DNA from: Pantoea sp. AS-PWVM4 | GTDB taxonomy: Bacteria; Pseudomonadota; Gammaproteobacteria; Enterobacterales; Enterobacteriaceae | Assembly: GCF_000468095.1 (NCBI RefSeq) | Contig: NZ_ASZC01000013.1 | Location: 62,001-126,000 of the forward strand | DNA: 64,000 bases | Direction: 5' to 3' | In this document: positions 48,785-59,435 of the stretch, in pieces | How positions within the stretch are numbered: position 1 is the stretch's first letter | Layout: every line of letters starts with the position of its first letter | The notes under the pieces: model-generated | What the model was told of the DNA's origin: nothing | The model's database searches: none | Seen by the model: only the letters and a program-made list of their open reading frames with translations | Program-made: the position numbers and the translations under genes

Positions 48785-48804
48785 AGCGGCGCGATTTATC
48801 GCGC
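48783..48804 (+). repeat. Forward REP-like unit
   Basis: Standard GTAG-CG-GCGCGATTTATCGCGC unit closing the array. Confidence 0.85.
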
Positions 48805-48921
48805 AAAAACAGAGGCTGGCGCGAAACCCTTTGCTCGGTCGCCGCACCGGCGAGCTGCAACTACATCAGCCCGAGGCGAACGAAACCGCCTCGGTGCAAA
48901 ATAACCTATAGCGAACGCACG

Positions 48922-50328
48922 TTATTGCGATTTATCCGCCTGCCAGCCACCACCCAGCGCGGCAATCAACTCTACGCTGGTCACCCATTGGGTGCTTTGC
49001 GTTGACAGCAGGGTCTGCTGCTCACTCAGGCTGCTGTTTTCAGTGGTAGCAACGTCGAGATAATCGATCATCCCCGCCTCATACTGATTCCGCGTCACGC
49101 GTGCCGATTCCTGCGCAGCAGCAGTAGACAATTGCAGTGAAACCAGTTCGCCTTTCAGCGTGTTCAGCTCCACCAGGTAATCCTCCACTTCCTGCATCCC
49201 TTCCAGCACCGCCTGGCGATAGCTGGCGACACTGGCGTCGTAAGAAGCCCTCGCCTGTTCCACTTTCGCCGAGGTGGCACCAAAGTCCAGCAGCGTGCCG
49301 CTCAGTTCCGGGCCAAGCGACCAGACACGGTTCGGCAGCGAGAACAGATTACTGAAGGTTAATGAACTGACGCCGCCACTGGCGCTCAGGGTCAGGTCCG
49401 GGTAGTAACCGGCAATCGCTACCCCCACCGCCGCATTGGCTGCCGCCACGTTACGTTCGGCATAGGCGATATCCGGGCGGCGTTGCAACAACTGCGACGG
49501 AATGCTGTTGGGGATCTCCGGTAAGGTCGCTTCCAGCTTCGCTACCGGCAGTGAGAAATCCGCCGGGGCACGGCCAATCAGCAACGCAATGGCGTGCTCC
49601 AGTTGGGCGCGCTGCCACTGGTAATCCTGCGCCGAGGCACGGGCGCTCTCCAGTTGCATCTGAGCCTGCGCCAGGGTGGCGCGTGATTCGCTGCCTGCCT
49701 GATATTTGTTCTGAATCACCGTCAGGTAACGCTGATAGGCATCAACACTGCGCTGATACAGGGCGATCTTTTCGTCCATGATGCGCAACTGGAAATAGTC
49801 CTGCGCCAGTTCGGACTGGGCGCTGAGGGTGATATTTGCCAGTTCCGCCGCGCTCGCCTGAGCGCTGGCTTTGTTCTCTTCCAGCGTGCGGCGCAGTTTG
49901 CCCCACAGATCCAGTTCCCAACTGGCGCTCAGCTCAGCCTGATGGCTGTTGCTGACGCTGCGCTGCCCGGTGGTGCTGGCACGGCTGCCACTGCGGGTGC
50001 TGCTGGCGTCATAGCTGACCGATGGGAACAACTCGGCGCGTGACTGCCCCGCCAGTGCCTGGGCTTCACGATATTGCGCCGCATAGTTGGCAACGTTCTG
50101 GTTGGAGATGCTGACCTGACGCAGCAAGCTGTCGAGCGTGGCATCGTGGTAGACCGACCACCATTCACCTTTGCGCTTATCATCCTGCGGCATGGCCTGG
50201 GTCCAGCCTTTGGCCTCTTTAAAATGGGTCGGCATCGCCATCGTTGGACGCTGATAATCAGGGCCAACGGTACAGCCTGCCAGCAACAGCGCCATAACGA
50301 TCGGGGTAACAGATAACGACATTTTCAT
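48922..50328 (-). CDS. Outer-membrane efflux lipoprotein (NodT/OprM type) of the mdt operon
   Basis: 468 aa. Type II signal peptide ending LLAGC (Cys about 19), then the TVGPDYQRP start common to OMF lipoproteins. Two TolC-like repeats (OEP domains) span about 60-250 and 270-455, with LDLWGKLRR, RRPDIAYAERNVAAANAAVGVA and ELIAALGGGW. It forms the outer-membrane channel of a tripartite pump. It begins 3 bp after mdtC, so it is the fourth gene of mdtA-mdtB-mdtC-OMF. E. coli MdtABC uses TolC instead; the Pseudomonas muxABC-opmB operon has the same four-gene order. Confidence 0.9.
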   Translation of the reverse strand: MKMSLSVTPIVMALLLAGCTVGPDYQRPTMAMPTHFKEAKGWTQAMPQDDKRKGEWWSVYHDATLDSLLRQVSISNQNVANYAAQYREAQALAGQSRAELFPSVSYDASSTRSGSRASTTGQRSVSNSHQAELSASWELDLWGKLRRTLEENKASAQASAAELANITLSAQSELAQDYFQLRIMDEKIALYQRSVDAYQRYLTVIQNKYQAGSESRATLAQAQMQLESARASAQDYQWQRAQLEHAIALLIGRAPADFSLPVAKLEATLPEIPNSIPSQLLQRRPDIAYAERNVAAANAAVGVAIAGYYPDLTLSASGGVSSLTFSNLFSLPNRVWSLGPELSGTLLDFGATSAKVEQARASYDASVASYRQAVLEGMQEVEDYLVELNTLKGELVSLQLSTAAAQESARVTRNQYEAGMIDYLDVATTENSSLSEQQTLLSTQSTQWVTSVELIAALGGGWQADKSQ

Positions 50329-50331
50329 GGA

Positions 50332-53300
50332 TCAGGATTCCGCATGACGCAACCGCCGCCACTGACGTTTCGTGGCGCGGCTCAGACTATCGAGCCAGAG
50401 ATAAACAACCGGCGTGGTAAACAGGGTAAGAAGTTGGCTGAGCGCCAGACCACCGGCAATCGCCATACCAAGCGGGCTACGCAGATCGGCGTCACCACCG
50501 CTGCCCAGCGCCAGTGGCAAGGCACCAAAGAACGCCGCCAACGTGGTCATCATGATTGGACGGAAGCGCATCAGACAGGCCTGCGTAATCGCCTGTTGTG
50601 GCGTCAGACCAAGGCGGCGCTCCGCATCGATGGCGAAGTCGATCATCATAATGGCGTTCTTTTTCACGATACCGATCAACAAGATGATGCCAATGAGCGC
50701 AATCACCGTCAGTTGCGTATTGGTCAGCAACAGCAGCAACAGCGCCCCCACCCCCGCCGAGGGCAGCGTCGACAGGATGGTGATCGGGTGGATATAGCTT
50801 TCATACAACACGCCCAGCACGATATACACCGCCGCCAGCGCTGCCAGAATCAACCACGGCATGGTGGCCGTCAGTTGGGCAAAGGCCGCCGCCGTCCCGG
50901 CAAAGCCCGCCTGGATCGTCGAAGGCAGGCCCAGTTTCGCCATCGCCTGCTTAATCAGCGCCTGCGCCTGTTCCAGCGAGACGCCGTCATTGAGGTTAAA
51001 GGCGATGGTGCTGGTGGCTGACTGACCCTGATGCGCCACCGACAACGGCGCGTTGCCGCCCTTAAAGGTGGCGAATGCCGAAAGCGGCACGCGATTGCCG
51101 CTGTCATTCACCACAAACAACTGTTGCAAAATGTCCGGGTCACGGGTGTAGCTATCCTGCAACGACATCACCACATGGTATTGGTTGAGCGTGTGGTACA
51201 GCGTGGCAATTTGTCGCTGGCTGAAGGAATTATTCAGCATGGTGTCGATCATCTGCACGTTCACGCCCAGCATCTTCGCCCGATCGCGATCGATGTTGAT
51301 CACCACTTCCTGACCGCCGGTTTGCGAGTCGGAATCGACGCTGTTTAGCTGCGGGATCGCTGCCAGCGCCGCCTGCACTTTGGGTGTCCAGGTACGCAGC
51401 AGGTCAAGATCGTCGGCTTGTAAGCTGTATTGATAGGTGGCGTTGGCGCTACGGCCACCAATATGCAGATCCTGCGCCGCCATCAGGAACATCTGCCCAC
51501 CGGCAATATGGCTGGTTTTCATGCTCAGGCGGTTAGCCACTTCGGTCGCGGTCGCGCTGCGCTGATCAAAATCCTTCAGACGCACAAAGAAGTTGGCGCT
51601 GTTACGCGAACCAAACATGCCGCTCCCCATCGATGACATCACGCTCTCCACCGCCGGGTCGGACTGGATGATTTTGGTGAACTCCAGCATCTTCGGCTTC
51701 ATTGCCTGGAACGAGATGTTCTGGTCGGCGCGCAACGCGCCCATCAGCAGGCCGGTATCCTGGTTGGGGAAGAAGCCCTTCTGTACCACCGAATAGAGAA
51801 ACAGGTTGAGCAGCACGGTCAGCACCAGGCTAAACATGGTGATTTTCTGGTGTGCCATCACCCACGCCAGACCGCGCGAGTAGGCGGCCAGCAGCGCATT
51901 GAGCTGGTTTTCAATGAACTGATACACCGGGTGCGGGCGTTGGGTGACTTTCGGTTTGGCCTTCAGCAGGCGCGCGCACAACATCGGCGTCAGGCTGAGC
52001 GAGACAAACATCGAGATCAGCAGCGAGATGGTCAGGGTTACCGCAAATTCACGGAACAGACGCCCGACAATGCTGCCCATCAACAAGATAGGAATAAACA
52101 CCGCAATCAACGACATGGTCATCGACAGCACGGTGAAACTCACCTCCTGCGCACCCCGTAAGGCGGCACGCAGCGGGCTCAGCCCTTCTTCGATATGGCG
52201 GGTGATATTTTCCAGCACCACAATCGCATCATCGACCACAAAACCGGTGGAGATGATCAGCGCCATCAGTGACAGGTTATCGAGGCTATAGCCAAGTAAA
52301 TACATCACCGCACAGGTGCCAATCAGCGACACCGGCAACGCCAGCGCCGGGATTACTACCGCCTGCACGTTACGCAGGAAGATAAACACCACCGCAATCA
52401 CCAGCATCACGGCAATCAACAGCGTCTCTTCGGTGTCGTACAGAGATTCGCGCACCGTCGGAGAACGGTCTACCACCACCTTCAACTGGGTATCGGCGGG
52501 CAGATCTTTTTCCAGCTCCGGCAACTGGGCTTTGATGGCGTCGATGGTATCGAGCATGTTAGCCCCCGCCTGGCGCTTAATCCCCACCATCACCGACGGG
52601 GTAGCGTTAAGGAAACCGGCCTGGTACTTGTCTTCTATCGAGTCATAGACGGTGGCGACATCATGCAGGCGTACCGCTTTGCCGTCTTTATAAGTGATGA
52701 TCAGATTGCGGTACTGCGCCGCTTTATCCAGTTGGCCGTTGCTGTCCACCACCCAGGATTGGCTGTTGCCTTGCAGGATACCTTTCGGCAGGTTGGTGGT
52801 GCTGTCGGCAATGGCGGTACGCACCGTGTCCAGCGAGATTCCGTACTGCGTCAGTTTCTGCGGTTGCAGGTCGATACGCACCGCAGGCAGCGCACTGCCC
52901 ATCAGCGACACTTCACCCACCCCTTGCACCTGGCTTACCGCCTGCTCAATCTTGCTCTCCGCCAGATCGTAGAGTTCACCAGGGGTACGGGTCGCCGATA
53001 CCAGCGCCAGCATCACAATCGGCGCATCCGACGGGTTGGCTTTGCGATAGGTCGGTAGCGATTCCATTGAACTGGGCAGCAAACTGCGTGCCGCGTTAAT
53101 CGCCGCCTGCACATCACGCGCTGCGCCGTTGATATCGCGGTCCAGTTCAAACTGCAAAATAATGGTACTGGAACCCTGCGAGCTGCTGGAGGTCATCTCG
53201 GTGATACCGGCGATTTGGCCGAGCGAGCGCTCCAGCGGTGTCGCCACCGTGGCGGCCATGGTTTCCGGGCTGGCGCCAGACAGACTGGCGCTGACCATAA

Positions 53301-53433
53301 TGGTCGGGAAATCCACCTGCGGCAGCGGCGCTACCGGCAACAACCGGTAGCCCAGCAGGCCGAGCAGCATGATCGACAGCGTCAGCAGTAAGGTGGTAAC
53401 CGGGCGGAAGATAAACAGCCGCGTCAAATTCAT
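50332..53433 (-). CDS. mdtC: Multidrug efflux RND transporter MdtC
   Basis: Inner-membrane RND pump protein, 1033 aa (E. coli MdtC 1025), acting with MdtB as a heteromultimer. Twelve membrane segments with the usual split; the first is [17 protein letters not shown]. The proton-relay Asps are in [15 protein letters not shown] (about 395-410) and the Lys in [15 protein letters not shown]. Start ATG at 53433 gives [12 protein letters not shown] and overlaps the mdtB stop (ATGA). Confidence 0.94.
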   Translation of the reverse strand: MNLTRLFIFRPVTTLLLTLSIMLLGLLGYRLLPVAPLPQVDFPTIMVSASLSGASPETMAATVATPLERSLGQIAGITEMTSSSSQGSSTIILQFELDRDINGAARDVQAAINAARSLLPSSMESLPTYRKANPSDAPIVMLALVSATRTPGELYDLAESKIEQAVSQVQGVGEVSLMGSALPAVRIDLQPQKLTQYGISLDTVRTAIADSTTNLPKGILQGNSQSWVVDSNGQLDKAAQYRNLIITYKDGKAVRLHDVATVYDSIEDKYQAGFLNATPSVMVGIKRQAGANMLDTIDAIKAQLPELEKDLPADTQLKVVVDRSPTVRESLYDTEETLLIAVMLVIAVVFIFLRNVQAVVIPALALPVSLIGTCAVMYLLGYSLDNLSLMALIISTGFVVDDAIVVLENITRHIEEGLSPLRAALRGAQEVSFTVLSMTMSLIAVFIPILLMGSIVGRLFREFAVTLTISLLISMFVSLSLTPMLCARLLKAKPKVTQRPHPVYQFIENQLNALLAAYSRGLAWVMAHQKITMFSLVLTVLLNLFLYSVVQKGFFPNQDTGLLMGALRADQNISFQAMKPKMLEFTKIIQSDPAVESVMSSMGSGMFGSRNSANFFVRLKDFDQRSATATEVANRLSMKTSHIAGGQMFLMAAQDLHIGGRSANATYQYSLQADDLDLLRTWTPKVQAALAAIPQLNSVDSDSQTGGQEVVINIDRDRAKMLGVNVQMIDTMLNNSFSQRQIATLYHTLNQYHVVMSLQDSYTRDPDILQQLFVVNDSGNRVPLSAFATFKGGNAPLSVAHQGQSATSTIAFNLNDGVSLEQAQALIKQAMAKLGLPSTIQAGFAGTAAAFAQLTATMPWLILAALAAVYIVLGVLYESYIHPITILSTLPSAGVGALLLLLLTNTQLTVIALIGIILLIGIVKKNAIMMIDFAIDAERRLGLTPQQAITQACLMRFRPIMMTTLAAFFGALPLALGSGGDADLRSPLGMAIAGGLALSQLLTLFTTPVVYLWLDSLSRATKRQWRRLRHAES

Positions 53434-56400
53434 TGCTCGCCTCGCGCCTGCTGTTGTTTGCGTTGCACGAAACGCTTGCCGCGCTGCGCCCAACCATCAA
53501 ACCACAGGTAGATCACCGGGGTGGAGAACAGCGTCAGCACCTGGCTGACGATCAATCCGCCGACAATCACCAGGCCGAGCGGCTGACGCAGTTCCGCGCC
53601 AGAGCCGGAGGCCAGCATCAGCGGCAACGCACCGAGCAGCGCCGCCATCGTGGTCATCAGAATCGGGCGGAAACGCAATAAACACGCCTGATGAATAGCA
53701 TCGCGTGGACTCATCCCCTGTTTGTTTTCCGCTTCCAGCGCAAAGTCGATCATCATAATCGCGTTCTTCTTCACGATACCGATCAACAGGATCACCCCGA
53801 TCAACGCAATCAGGCTGAACTCGCTGCCAGCCAGCAGCAGCGTCAACAGCGCTCCGACCGCCGCCGATGGCAGCGTGGAGAGGATGGTCACCGGATGGAT
53901 AAAGCTTTCATACAGAATGCCCAGCACCACATACATGGTGATCAGCGCCGCCAGAATCAGCCACAGCGTGTTACTGGTGGCGCTCTGGAAGGCGGAAGTC
54001 TCGCCCTGATAACGCAAGGTGATGCTCGAAGGCAGATTCAGTTGTTGCGTCACGTCGGCAATCGCTTTCTGTGCATCCTCCAGCGAATAGTCGCTGTTGA
54101 GGTTGAACGACACCATCACCGCCGGGAACTGGTTCAGGCGCATATGCATCAGTGAACCGGTGCGTTGATGAATGGTGGCGATCGAGGTCAGTTTCACCAT
54201 ACCGGTGGTGGTGCTGCTGCTCGAATCAGAACTGCTGGAGGTCGAGCTGCTCGTGGTGCTGCTGGACGATGATGTCGTGGTGCTGCTGCTGGTGCTGCTA
54301 TCGCTGGTGCTGGTGGTCGAGGGCAGCCAGACATCGTCGAACGAGGCTGGCGACTGCTGGAAACGCGGCGCCACCTCCAGCACCACGCGATACTGGTTCG
54401 CCTGGGTAAAGATGGTGGAAACCAGACGCTGACCAAAGCTGTTATACAGCGCGGTATCGACATCGGCGGCGGTAATGCCATAGCGCGCAGCTTTGTCGCG
54501 GTTCAGCTCCACGTACGCCACGCGCCCCTGATCCTGCAAATTGCTCACCACGCCGTTAAATTCCGGGCGTTTCTGTAACGCAGCAACCAGTTGTGGCGTC
54601 CATTTCACCAGGTTTTCGCTGTCGGCATCGTCGAGGGTGAACTGATACTGATTCGGTGTGACCTGATCGTTGACCGTCAGATCCTGCGCCGGTTGCAGAT
54701 AAAGCTGAATACCCGTCACCTGCGCGGCGGCTTGTTGCAGCTGCTTAATGACCACGTCGGCTTTATCATCACGCTCGCCAAACGGTTTGAGGTTGATCTG
54801 AATGCTGCCGCTGTTAAGGCTGGTATTGGTGCCGTCGATGCCGATGGTGGAGGAGAGGCTTTCCACCGAAGGATTCTTCAGAATCACCTGCGCCAGCGCC
54901 TGCTGACGTTTCGACATCTCATTAAAGGACACATCCTGCGACGCGATGGTCACACCCTGAATCAGGCCAGTATCCTGCGTCGGGAAAAAGCCTTTCGGGA
55001 TAGCGATGTACAGCAACGCGGTAAGCGCGAAGGTTGCCAGCGCCACCAGCAACGTCAGCTTCTGGTGGTTAAGGACGATGGTCAGCATGCGGTCATAACC
55101 GCGAATTAATTTGTCAAAGAACTCGCCGCCCTTGCGCGAGAAGCGCGATTGTTTCTCCGGCGGGATATGCTGCAACAAATAAGCACACAGCATTGGGGTG
55201 AGCGTCAGCGACACTATCATCGACACCAGAATCGATACCGCAAGGGTGATAGCAAATTCGCGGAACAGACGCCCGACCACATCGCCCATAAACAGCAGCG
55301 GGATCAGCACCGCAATCAGCGAGAAGGTCAGCGAGATAATGGTAAAACCAATCTGCTGTGATCCTTTCAACGCCGCCTGCATTGGCGTTTCGCCCTCCTC
55401 CAGCCGCCGCGAGATGTTTTCCACCACCACGATGGCATCGTCAATTACGAAGCCGGTGGCGATGGTCAGCGCCATCAGCGACAGGTTATTCAGGCTAAAG
55501 TCGGCCAGATACATCACGCCAAAGGTGCCAATCAACGACAGCGGCACCGCCACGCTGGGGATCAGCGTCGCCGCGATATTGCGCAGGAACAGGAAGGTCA
55601 CCATCACCACCAGCGCCACCGACAGCATCAACTCAAACTGCACGTCGCTGATCGAAGCGCGAATGGTTTGCGTACGATCCGACAGGATGCTCATCTTCAC
55701 GCCATCTGGCAGTGCGGCCTGCAAGGTCGGCAATTTGGCTTTGATCGCATCTACCACCTGAATCACATTCGCCCCAGGCTGACGCTGCACGCTGATCACA
55801 ATCGCCGGGCTGTTGTTGGCCCAGGCCGACTGGAAGCTGTTTTCCGGCCCCTGTTCGATATGGGCGATATCCTTCAGGCGCAGCGCAGCACCGTTTTGGT
55901 AGGTGATAATCAGGTTGCCGTACTCTTCGGCGGTGCGAAGCTGGTCGTTAGCATCGATGGTGACGGAGTGATATTTGCCGTCAAAGCCCCCTTTCGAACC
56001 GTTAACGTTGCCGTTACTGATCAGGGTGTTGACGTCTTCCAGCGTCAGGTTGTGCGCCGCCAGCGCTCTTGGATCCATCTGCACGCGGATGGCCGGTTGA
56101 TGGCCGCCCGCCAGCGTCACCATACCGACGCCGGAGATCTGCGACAGCTTCAGTGCCACGCGGGTATTCACCAGATCCTGAACCTGGGTAAGCGGCAGCG
56201 TATCGGAGCTGGCCGCCAGGGTGATCACCGCGCTGTCTGCCGGGTTGACCTTTTTATAGGTCGGCGGATTAGGCAAATCACTCGGCAACAGGTTGTTGGC
56301 AGCGTTAATTGCCGCCTGAACTTCCTGCTCGGCCACGTCCAGCGACAGATCGAGGCTGAACTTCAGGGTAATGATCGACGAACCGCCGGAGCTGGTAGAG

Positions 56401-56642
56401 GTCATCTGGCTCAGCCCCGCCATCTGTCCGAGCTGGCGCTCCAGCGGCGAGGTGACGGAAGAAGCCATCACATCCGGGCTGGCACCGGGATACAAGGTGG
56501 TCACCTGGATGGTGGGGTAATCCACCTGCGGCAGCGCCGAGGTGGAAAGAAACTTATAAGCGAAGATGCCAGAGATCAGCACGCCGACCATCAACAGGAT
56601 GGTAGCGACCGGACGCTGGATAAACAGGCGTGACGGGTTCAT
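53430..56642 (-). CDS. mdtB: Multidrug efflux RND transporter MdtB with Ser/Thr-rich insertion
   Basis: 1070 aa (E. coli 1040). RND architecture is complete: first membrane helix [18 protein letters not shown], proton-relay [15 protein letters not shown] (about 399-413), and [16 protein letters not shown] near the C-terminus. The extra length is mostly a run of 39 residues (about 775-813) made only of Ser and Thr except two Asps, encoded at 54320-54204, placed in the second periplasmic loop before [16 protein letters not shown]. MdtB is the partner of MdtC in drug (bile salts, novobiocin) export. Start overlaps the mdtA stop. Confidence 0.93.
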   Translation of the reverse strand: MNPSRLFIQRPVATILLMVGVLISGIFAYKFLSTSALPQVDYPTIQVTTLYPGASPDVMASSVTSPLERQLGQMAGLSQMTSTSSGGSSIITLKFSLDLSLDVAEQEVQAAINAANNLLPSDLPNPPTYKKVNPADSAVITLAASSDTLPLTQVQDLVNTRVALKLSQISGVGMVTLAGGHQPAIRVQMDPRALAAHNLTLEDVNTLISNGNVNGSKGGFDGKYHSVTIDANDQLRTAEEYGNLIITYQNGAALRLKDIAHIEQGPENSFQSAWANNSPAIVISVQRQPGANVIQVVDAIKAKLPTLQAALPDGVKMSILSDRTQTIRASISDVQFELMLSVALVVMVTFLFLRNIAATLIPSVAVPLSLIGTFGVMYLADFSLNNLSLMALTIATGFVIDDAIVVVENISRRLEEGETPMQAALKGSQQIGFTIISLTFSLIAVLIPLLFMGDVVGRLFREFAITLAVSILVSMIVSLTLTPMLCAYLLQHIPPEKQSRFSRKGGEFFDKLIRGYDRMLTIVLNHQKLTLLVALATFALTALLYIAIPKGFFPTQDTGLIQGVTIASQDVSFNEMSKRQQALAQVILKNPSVESLSSTIGIDGTNTSLNSGSIQINLKPFGERDDKADVVIKQLQQAAAQVTGIQLYLQPAQDLTVNDQVTPNQYQFTLDDADSENLVKWTPQLVAALQKRPEFNGVVSNLQDQGRVAYVELNRDKAARYGITAADVDTALYNSFGQRLVSTIFTQANQYRVVLEVAPRFQQSPASFDDVWLPSTTSTSDSSTSSSTTTSSSSSTTSSSTSSSSDSSSSTTTGMVKLTSIATIHQRTGSLMHMRLNQFPAVMVSFNLNSDYSLEDAQKAIADVTQQLNLPSSITLRYQGETSAFQSATSNTLWLILAALITMYVVLGILYESFIHPVTILSTLPSAAVGALLTLLLAGSEFSLIALIGVILLIGIVKKNAIMMIDFALEAENKQGMSPRDAIHQACLLRFRPILMTTMAALLGALPLMLASGSGAELRQPLGLVIVGGLIVSQVLTLFSTPVIYLWFDGWAQRGKRFVQRKQQQARGEQ
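54204..54320 (-). repeat. Low-complexity Ser/Thr codon tract inside mdtB
   Basis: 117 bp of mainly AGC, ACC, TCG and TCC codons on the coding strand (GCT/GGT runs on the plus strand), in frame. It is slippage-prone sequence and could vary in length between strains. Confidence 0.85.
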
Positions 56643-57886
56643 TTGGCCTCGGCGGTCGCAGTCGGTTTGCTCTCATCGGCCAGCGTCACTTTACTGCCGT
56701 CGGTCAGGCGATCGATACCTTCCGTCACCAGACGATCGCCCGGTTCAACCCCTTTCAGGATCGCCTGCTGATCCTCACCGAAGGCAGGGCCGGTGGTGAC
56801 CGCTTTGCGCGTCACGGTGTTGTCTTTGTTGATGATGAACACAAAGCTGCCGTCGCTACTCAACTGCAATGCCTGCGCCGGGATCACCGTGGCATTTTTC
56901 AGCGTATCGGTTTGCAGACGCAGGTTGACGAACTGGTTAGCAAACAGCGACTCGTCTTCGTTCGGGAAGCTGGCTTTCAGTTCGATGGTGCCGGTGCTGG
57001 TGTCGATCTGGTTACCGATATAGCGCACGTCACCCTGCGCCAGCACCGTGGTGTTGTCCTGATCAAATGCCGTCGCTGGCAGGCTCTGATTGTTGTGCAG
57101 CGCTTTGGTCAGCTGCGGGATATTGCTCTGCGGCACGCTAAAGGTCACCGCCGCCGGTTGCATCTGCGTCACCACCACAATGCCGGTGGTGTCGGTGGTC
57201 TGGATCATATTACCGGGATCGACCAGGCGTAAGCCGACGCGACCACTGACCGGCGAGGTGATGCGAGAATATTCGATATCCAGTTTGGCGCTGGCGATCT
57301 GCGCTTCATCGGCAGCCACCGCCCCCCGATACTGGCCAACCGTGGCGGTTTGCGTGTCGAGATCCTGACGCGCCAGCGAGTCCTGCGCATAGAGTTTTTT
57401 GTAGCGTGTCAGCGTCAGCTCTGCGCTTTTCAGTAACGCCTGGTTCTGTGCCAGATCGCCCTGATATTGCGCCAGCGTCGCCTGATAACTGCGCGGATCG
57501 ATCTGCGCCAGCAACTGGCCCGCTGCCACTTTTTGTCCTTCGGTGAAGTAGACTTTTTCCAGCTGGCCCGCCACCCGACTGGTGACGGTTACGCTGGCGT
57601 TGGGGATTACCGTACCCAATGCATTGAGGTAGACCGGCACATCCGCCGTACTGGCCACACCGCTATGCACCAGGGTTGCACCGCCCATCATCATCGCCAT
57701 GCCCGGAGGACCACCGGCCGGACGATGACCACCACGACCGCCACGTTCACCACCCGATGGCATACCACCCGGCGCATGCCCCCCGACTACGCGCCAGATC
57801 ACGCCAGCGACAATTAACAGCACAACTAACAGCAGCAGCCATTTCAGCCAGCGAGAGAAAGCGGAGCGAGGTACGTTGGTCTTCAT
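56639..57886 (-). CDS. mdtA: Multidrug efflux membrane-fusion protein MdtA
   Basis: 415 aa as in E. coli MdtA. An uncleaved N-terminal membrane anchor ([19 protein letters not shown], about 16-34) is followed by a Gly-rich linker (GGERGGRGG, about 45-53), then lipoyl, alpha-hairpin and beta-barrel domains ([29 protein letters not shown] [18 protein letters not shown]). It links the MdtBC pump to an outer-membrane channel. First gene of the mdtABC-OMF operon; its stop overlaps mdtB. Unlike E. coli no mdtD or baeSR follows. Confidence 0.94.
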   Translation of the reverse strand: MKTNVPRSAFSRWLKWLLLLVVLLIVAGVIWRVVGGHAPGGMPSGGERGGRGGHRPAGGPPGMAMMMGGATLVHSGVASTADVPVYLNALGTVIPNASVTVTSRVAGQLEKVYFTEGQKVAAGQLLAQIDPRSYQATLAQYQGDLAQNQALLKSAELTLTRYKKLYAQDSLARQDLDTQTATVGQYRGAVAADEAQIASAKLDIEYSRITSPVSGRVGLRLVDPGNMIQTTDTTGIVVVTQMQPAAVTFSVPQSNIPQLTKALHNNQSLPATAFDQDNTTVLAQGDVRYIGNQIDTSTGTIELKASFPNEDESLFANQFVNLRLQTDTLKNATVIPAQALQLSSDGSFVFIINKDNTVTRKAVTTGPAFGEDQQAILKGVEPGDRLVTEGIDRLTDGSKVTLADESKPTATAEAK

Positions 57887-57912
57887 TAGGTTCTTCAGGT
57901 CATCAGATAAAT

Positions 57913-57939
57913 GGAAAATCCCCTGAAAAGCAGGGGATT
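57913..57939 (-). terminator. Terminator between the two efflux operons
   Basis: On the minus strand AATCCCCT-GCTTTTC-AGGGGATT is a perfect 8-bp stem followed by TTTT. It ends the upstream AcrAB-OMF unit, 90 bp past its last stop, and lies just before the mdtA start; any mdtA promoter must be close to it or overlap it. Confidence 0.75.
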
Positions 57940-58028
57940 ATTTCAAAGGTAAATCATTACCGGGCGTATTATCGGCGGAAGAGCAGGATTTTTTCCATGC
58001 TCAAACCGTAAGGATTCCGTTAAGAACC

Positions 58029-59435
58029 TCAGGCTTTCCAGCCGCCACCCAATGCCTTGTACAGCGTGATTTTCTGGCTTAACTGGCCCAGATGCGCGCT
58101 GATCAACGACTGTTGCGCACTGTAAAGCGAACGTTGGGCGACTAACACATTGAGATAATTATCAACGCCCTGCTTATAACGCAATTCAGAATAGTCGTAG
58201 TCGCGCTGGTTCGCACCTACCTCTTTTTGCAGGGCCGTCATTTGATCCTGCCAGGTGTCCTGCCCCGCCAGCGCATCGTTCACTTCTTTGAACGCGGTCT
58301 GGATCGCTTTCTCATAGTTGGCGATCTCGATGCGTTTCTCGATATGCGCGATGTTCAGGTTGGCTTCGTTTTTGCCACCGTCAAAAATCGGCAGATTAAT
58401 TGACGGCACAAACGACCAGGCTCCGGTGCCACCGCCCAGCAAACTGCCCAACGAGCTACTGGTTGATCCGCCGGAGGCGGTCAGCGTGATACTCGGGAAG
58501 AAGGCGGCACGCGCCGCGCCAATATTGGCGTTAGCCGCTTTCAGGGTGTGCTCAGCCGCCATCACATCCGGGCGACGCGTCAGCAAATCTGACGGCAACC
58601 CGGCAGGCGTGGCCGGGAACTGCCAGTTTGCGTCCAGCGTGGCATGTGACAACAGCGATACCGGTAAATCGGTGCCGACCAACAGCCGCAGCGCATCGAC
58701 ATCCTGACGCACCTGACGTGTGTAGCTGGCAACGTCGGCTTCGGCGGCGCGCACCGTGCTTTCCGCTTCCGCCAGATCCTGATCGCTGCTGACGCCGCCG
58801 TCGTAACTCATTTTGGTCAGACGGTACGAGTCCTGCTGGCTCTGCGCGGTGTTCTGTGCCAGATGCAGCAGATCATTATCCGAACACAAGGTCAGCCATG
58901 CGGTCGCGACTTCGGAGATCAGCGAGATGCGGGTGGCGCGTTCCGTGGCCGCCGTGGAGAGATACGTTTCCTGAGCCTGATCACGCAGGCTGCGCAAACG
59001 ACCAAAGAAATCCAGCTCCCACGAGGTAACGCCCAGACCGGCGTTCAGCTCGTGATAGGTCACCGGACCGGTGGTTTTGGTGTTGTACAGATTACCCGGC
59101 TCATGCGCCGAGGTCTGACTGGCGGTGGCGTCAATCGATGGCATCAACGCCGCACGCTGCACCGTCACATCGTTACGCGCTTCTTCCACGTTTAATGCCG
59201 CCACACGCAGATCGCGGTTGTTGTCGAGCGAGAGCTGAATCAGGTTGCGCATCGTCGCGTCATTAAAGAAGTTCTGCCACGGCAAATCCGCGACGTTGCC
59301 CACCGCCGTGGGTTGATCGTAACGCGCATCCACTGGCATGGATGGCCGCTGGTAATGCGGCTCCATAGTACAACCGGTTAAGCCCAGTGCGGCGGCCAGC
59401 GGCAGCAACGCCCAATTGAAGGTTTTAGTTATCAT
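58029..59435 (-). CDS. Outer-membrane efflux lipoprotein (NodT/OprM type) of the AcrAB-like operon
   Basis: 468 aa with signal peptide ending GLTGC (Cys about 22), then [13 protein letters not shown]. Two OEP repeats; hallmark segments are [14 protein letters not shown] (about 141-154), [32 protein letters not shown] and LYKALGGGW at the C-terminus. It is closer in pattern to OprM/AdeK-type channels than to TolC. Its start overlaps the end of the RND gene by 11 bases, so it is coupled to that pump. It is clearly different from the channel at 48922. Confidence 0.9.
   Translation of the reverse strand: MITKTFNWALLPLAAALGLTGCTMEPHYQRPSMPVDARYDQPTAVGNVADLPWQNFFNDATMRNLIQLSLDNNRDLRVAALNVEEARNDVTVQRAALMPSIDATASQTSAHEPGNLYNTKTTGPVTYHELNAGLGVTSWELDFFGRLRSLRDQAQETYLSTAATERATRISLISEVATAWLTLCSDNDLLHLAQNTAQSQQDSYRLTKMSYDGGVSSDQDLAEAESTVRAAEADVASYTRQVRQDVDALRLLVGTDLPVSLLSHATLDANWQFPATPAGLPSDLLTRRPDVMAAEHTLKAANANIGAARAAFFPSITLTASGGSTSSSLGSLLGGGTGAWSFVPSINLPIFDGGKNEANLNIAHIEKRIEIANYEKAIQTAFKEVNDALAGQDTWQDQMTALQKEVGANQRDYDYSELRYKQGVDNYLNVLVAQRSLYSAQQSLISAHLGQLSQKITLYKALGGGWKA

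Larger units (their letters stand above)
48337..48921. other. Repeat-rich gene-free spacer between aas and the efflux channel gene
   Basis: 585 bp with no supported gene. It holds a REP pair (48400-48446), three 39-bp repeats (48455-48571), a REP-derived mixed-period array (48594-48784), another forward REP (48783-48804), and a hairpin CCGAGGCG...CGCCTCGG (48871-48894) that may follow the efflux channel gene. Short frames here do not look like genes. Confidence 0.8.

Noticed and set aside
48594-48804. CRISPR-like alternation of repeats
   Set aside because: The units differ in length (47/32 bp), the intervening segments are themselves repeats rather than unique spacers, and no cas gene is nearby.
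48337-48921. OmrA/OmrB small RNAs, expected upstream of aas in E. coli
   Set aside because: No recognisable OmrA/B 5' segment or terminator is present in the spacer; the region is repeats instead.
57887-58028. BaeR box upstream of mdtA
   Set aside because: A TTTTTTCCAT stretch near 57990 resembles only part of the BaeR motif as I remember it and is not convincing.
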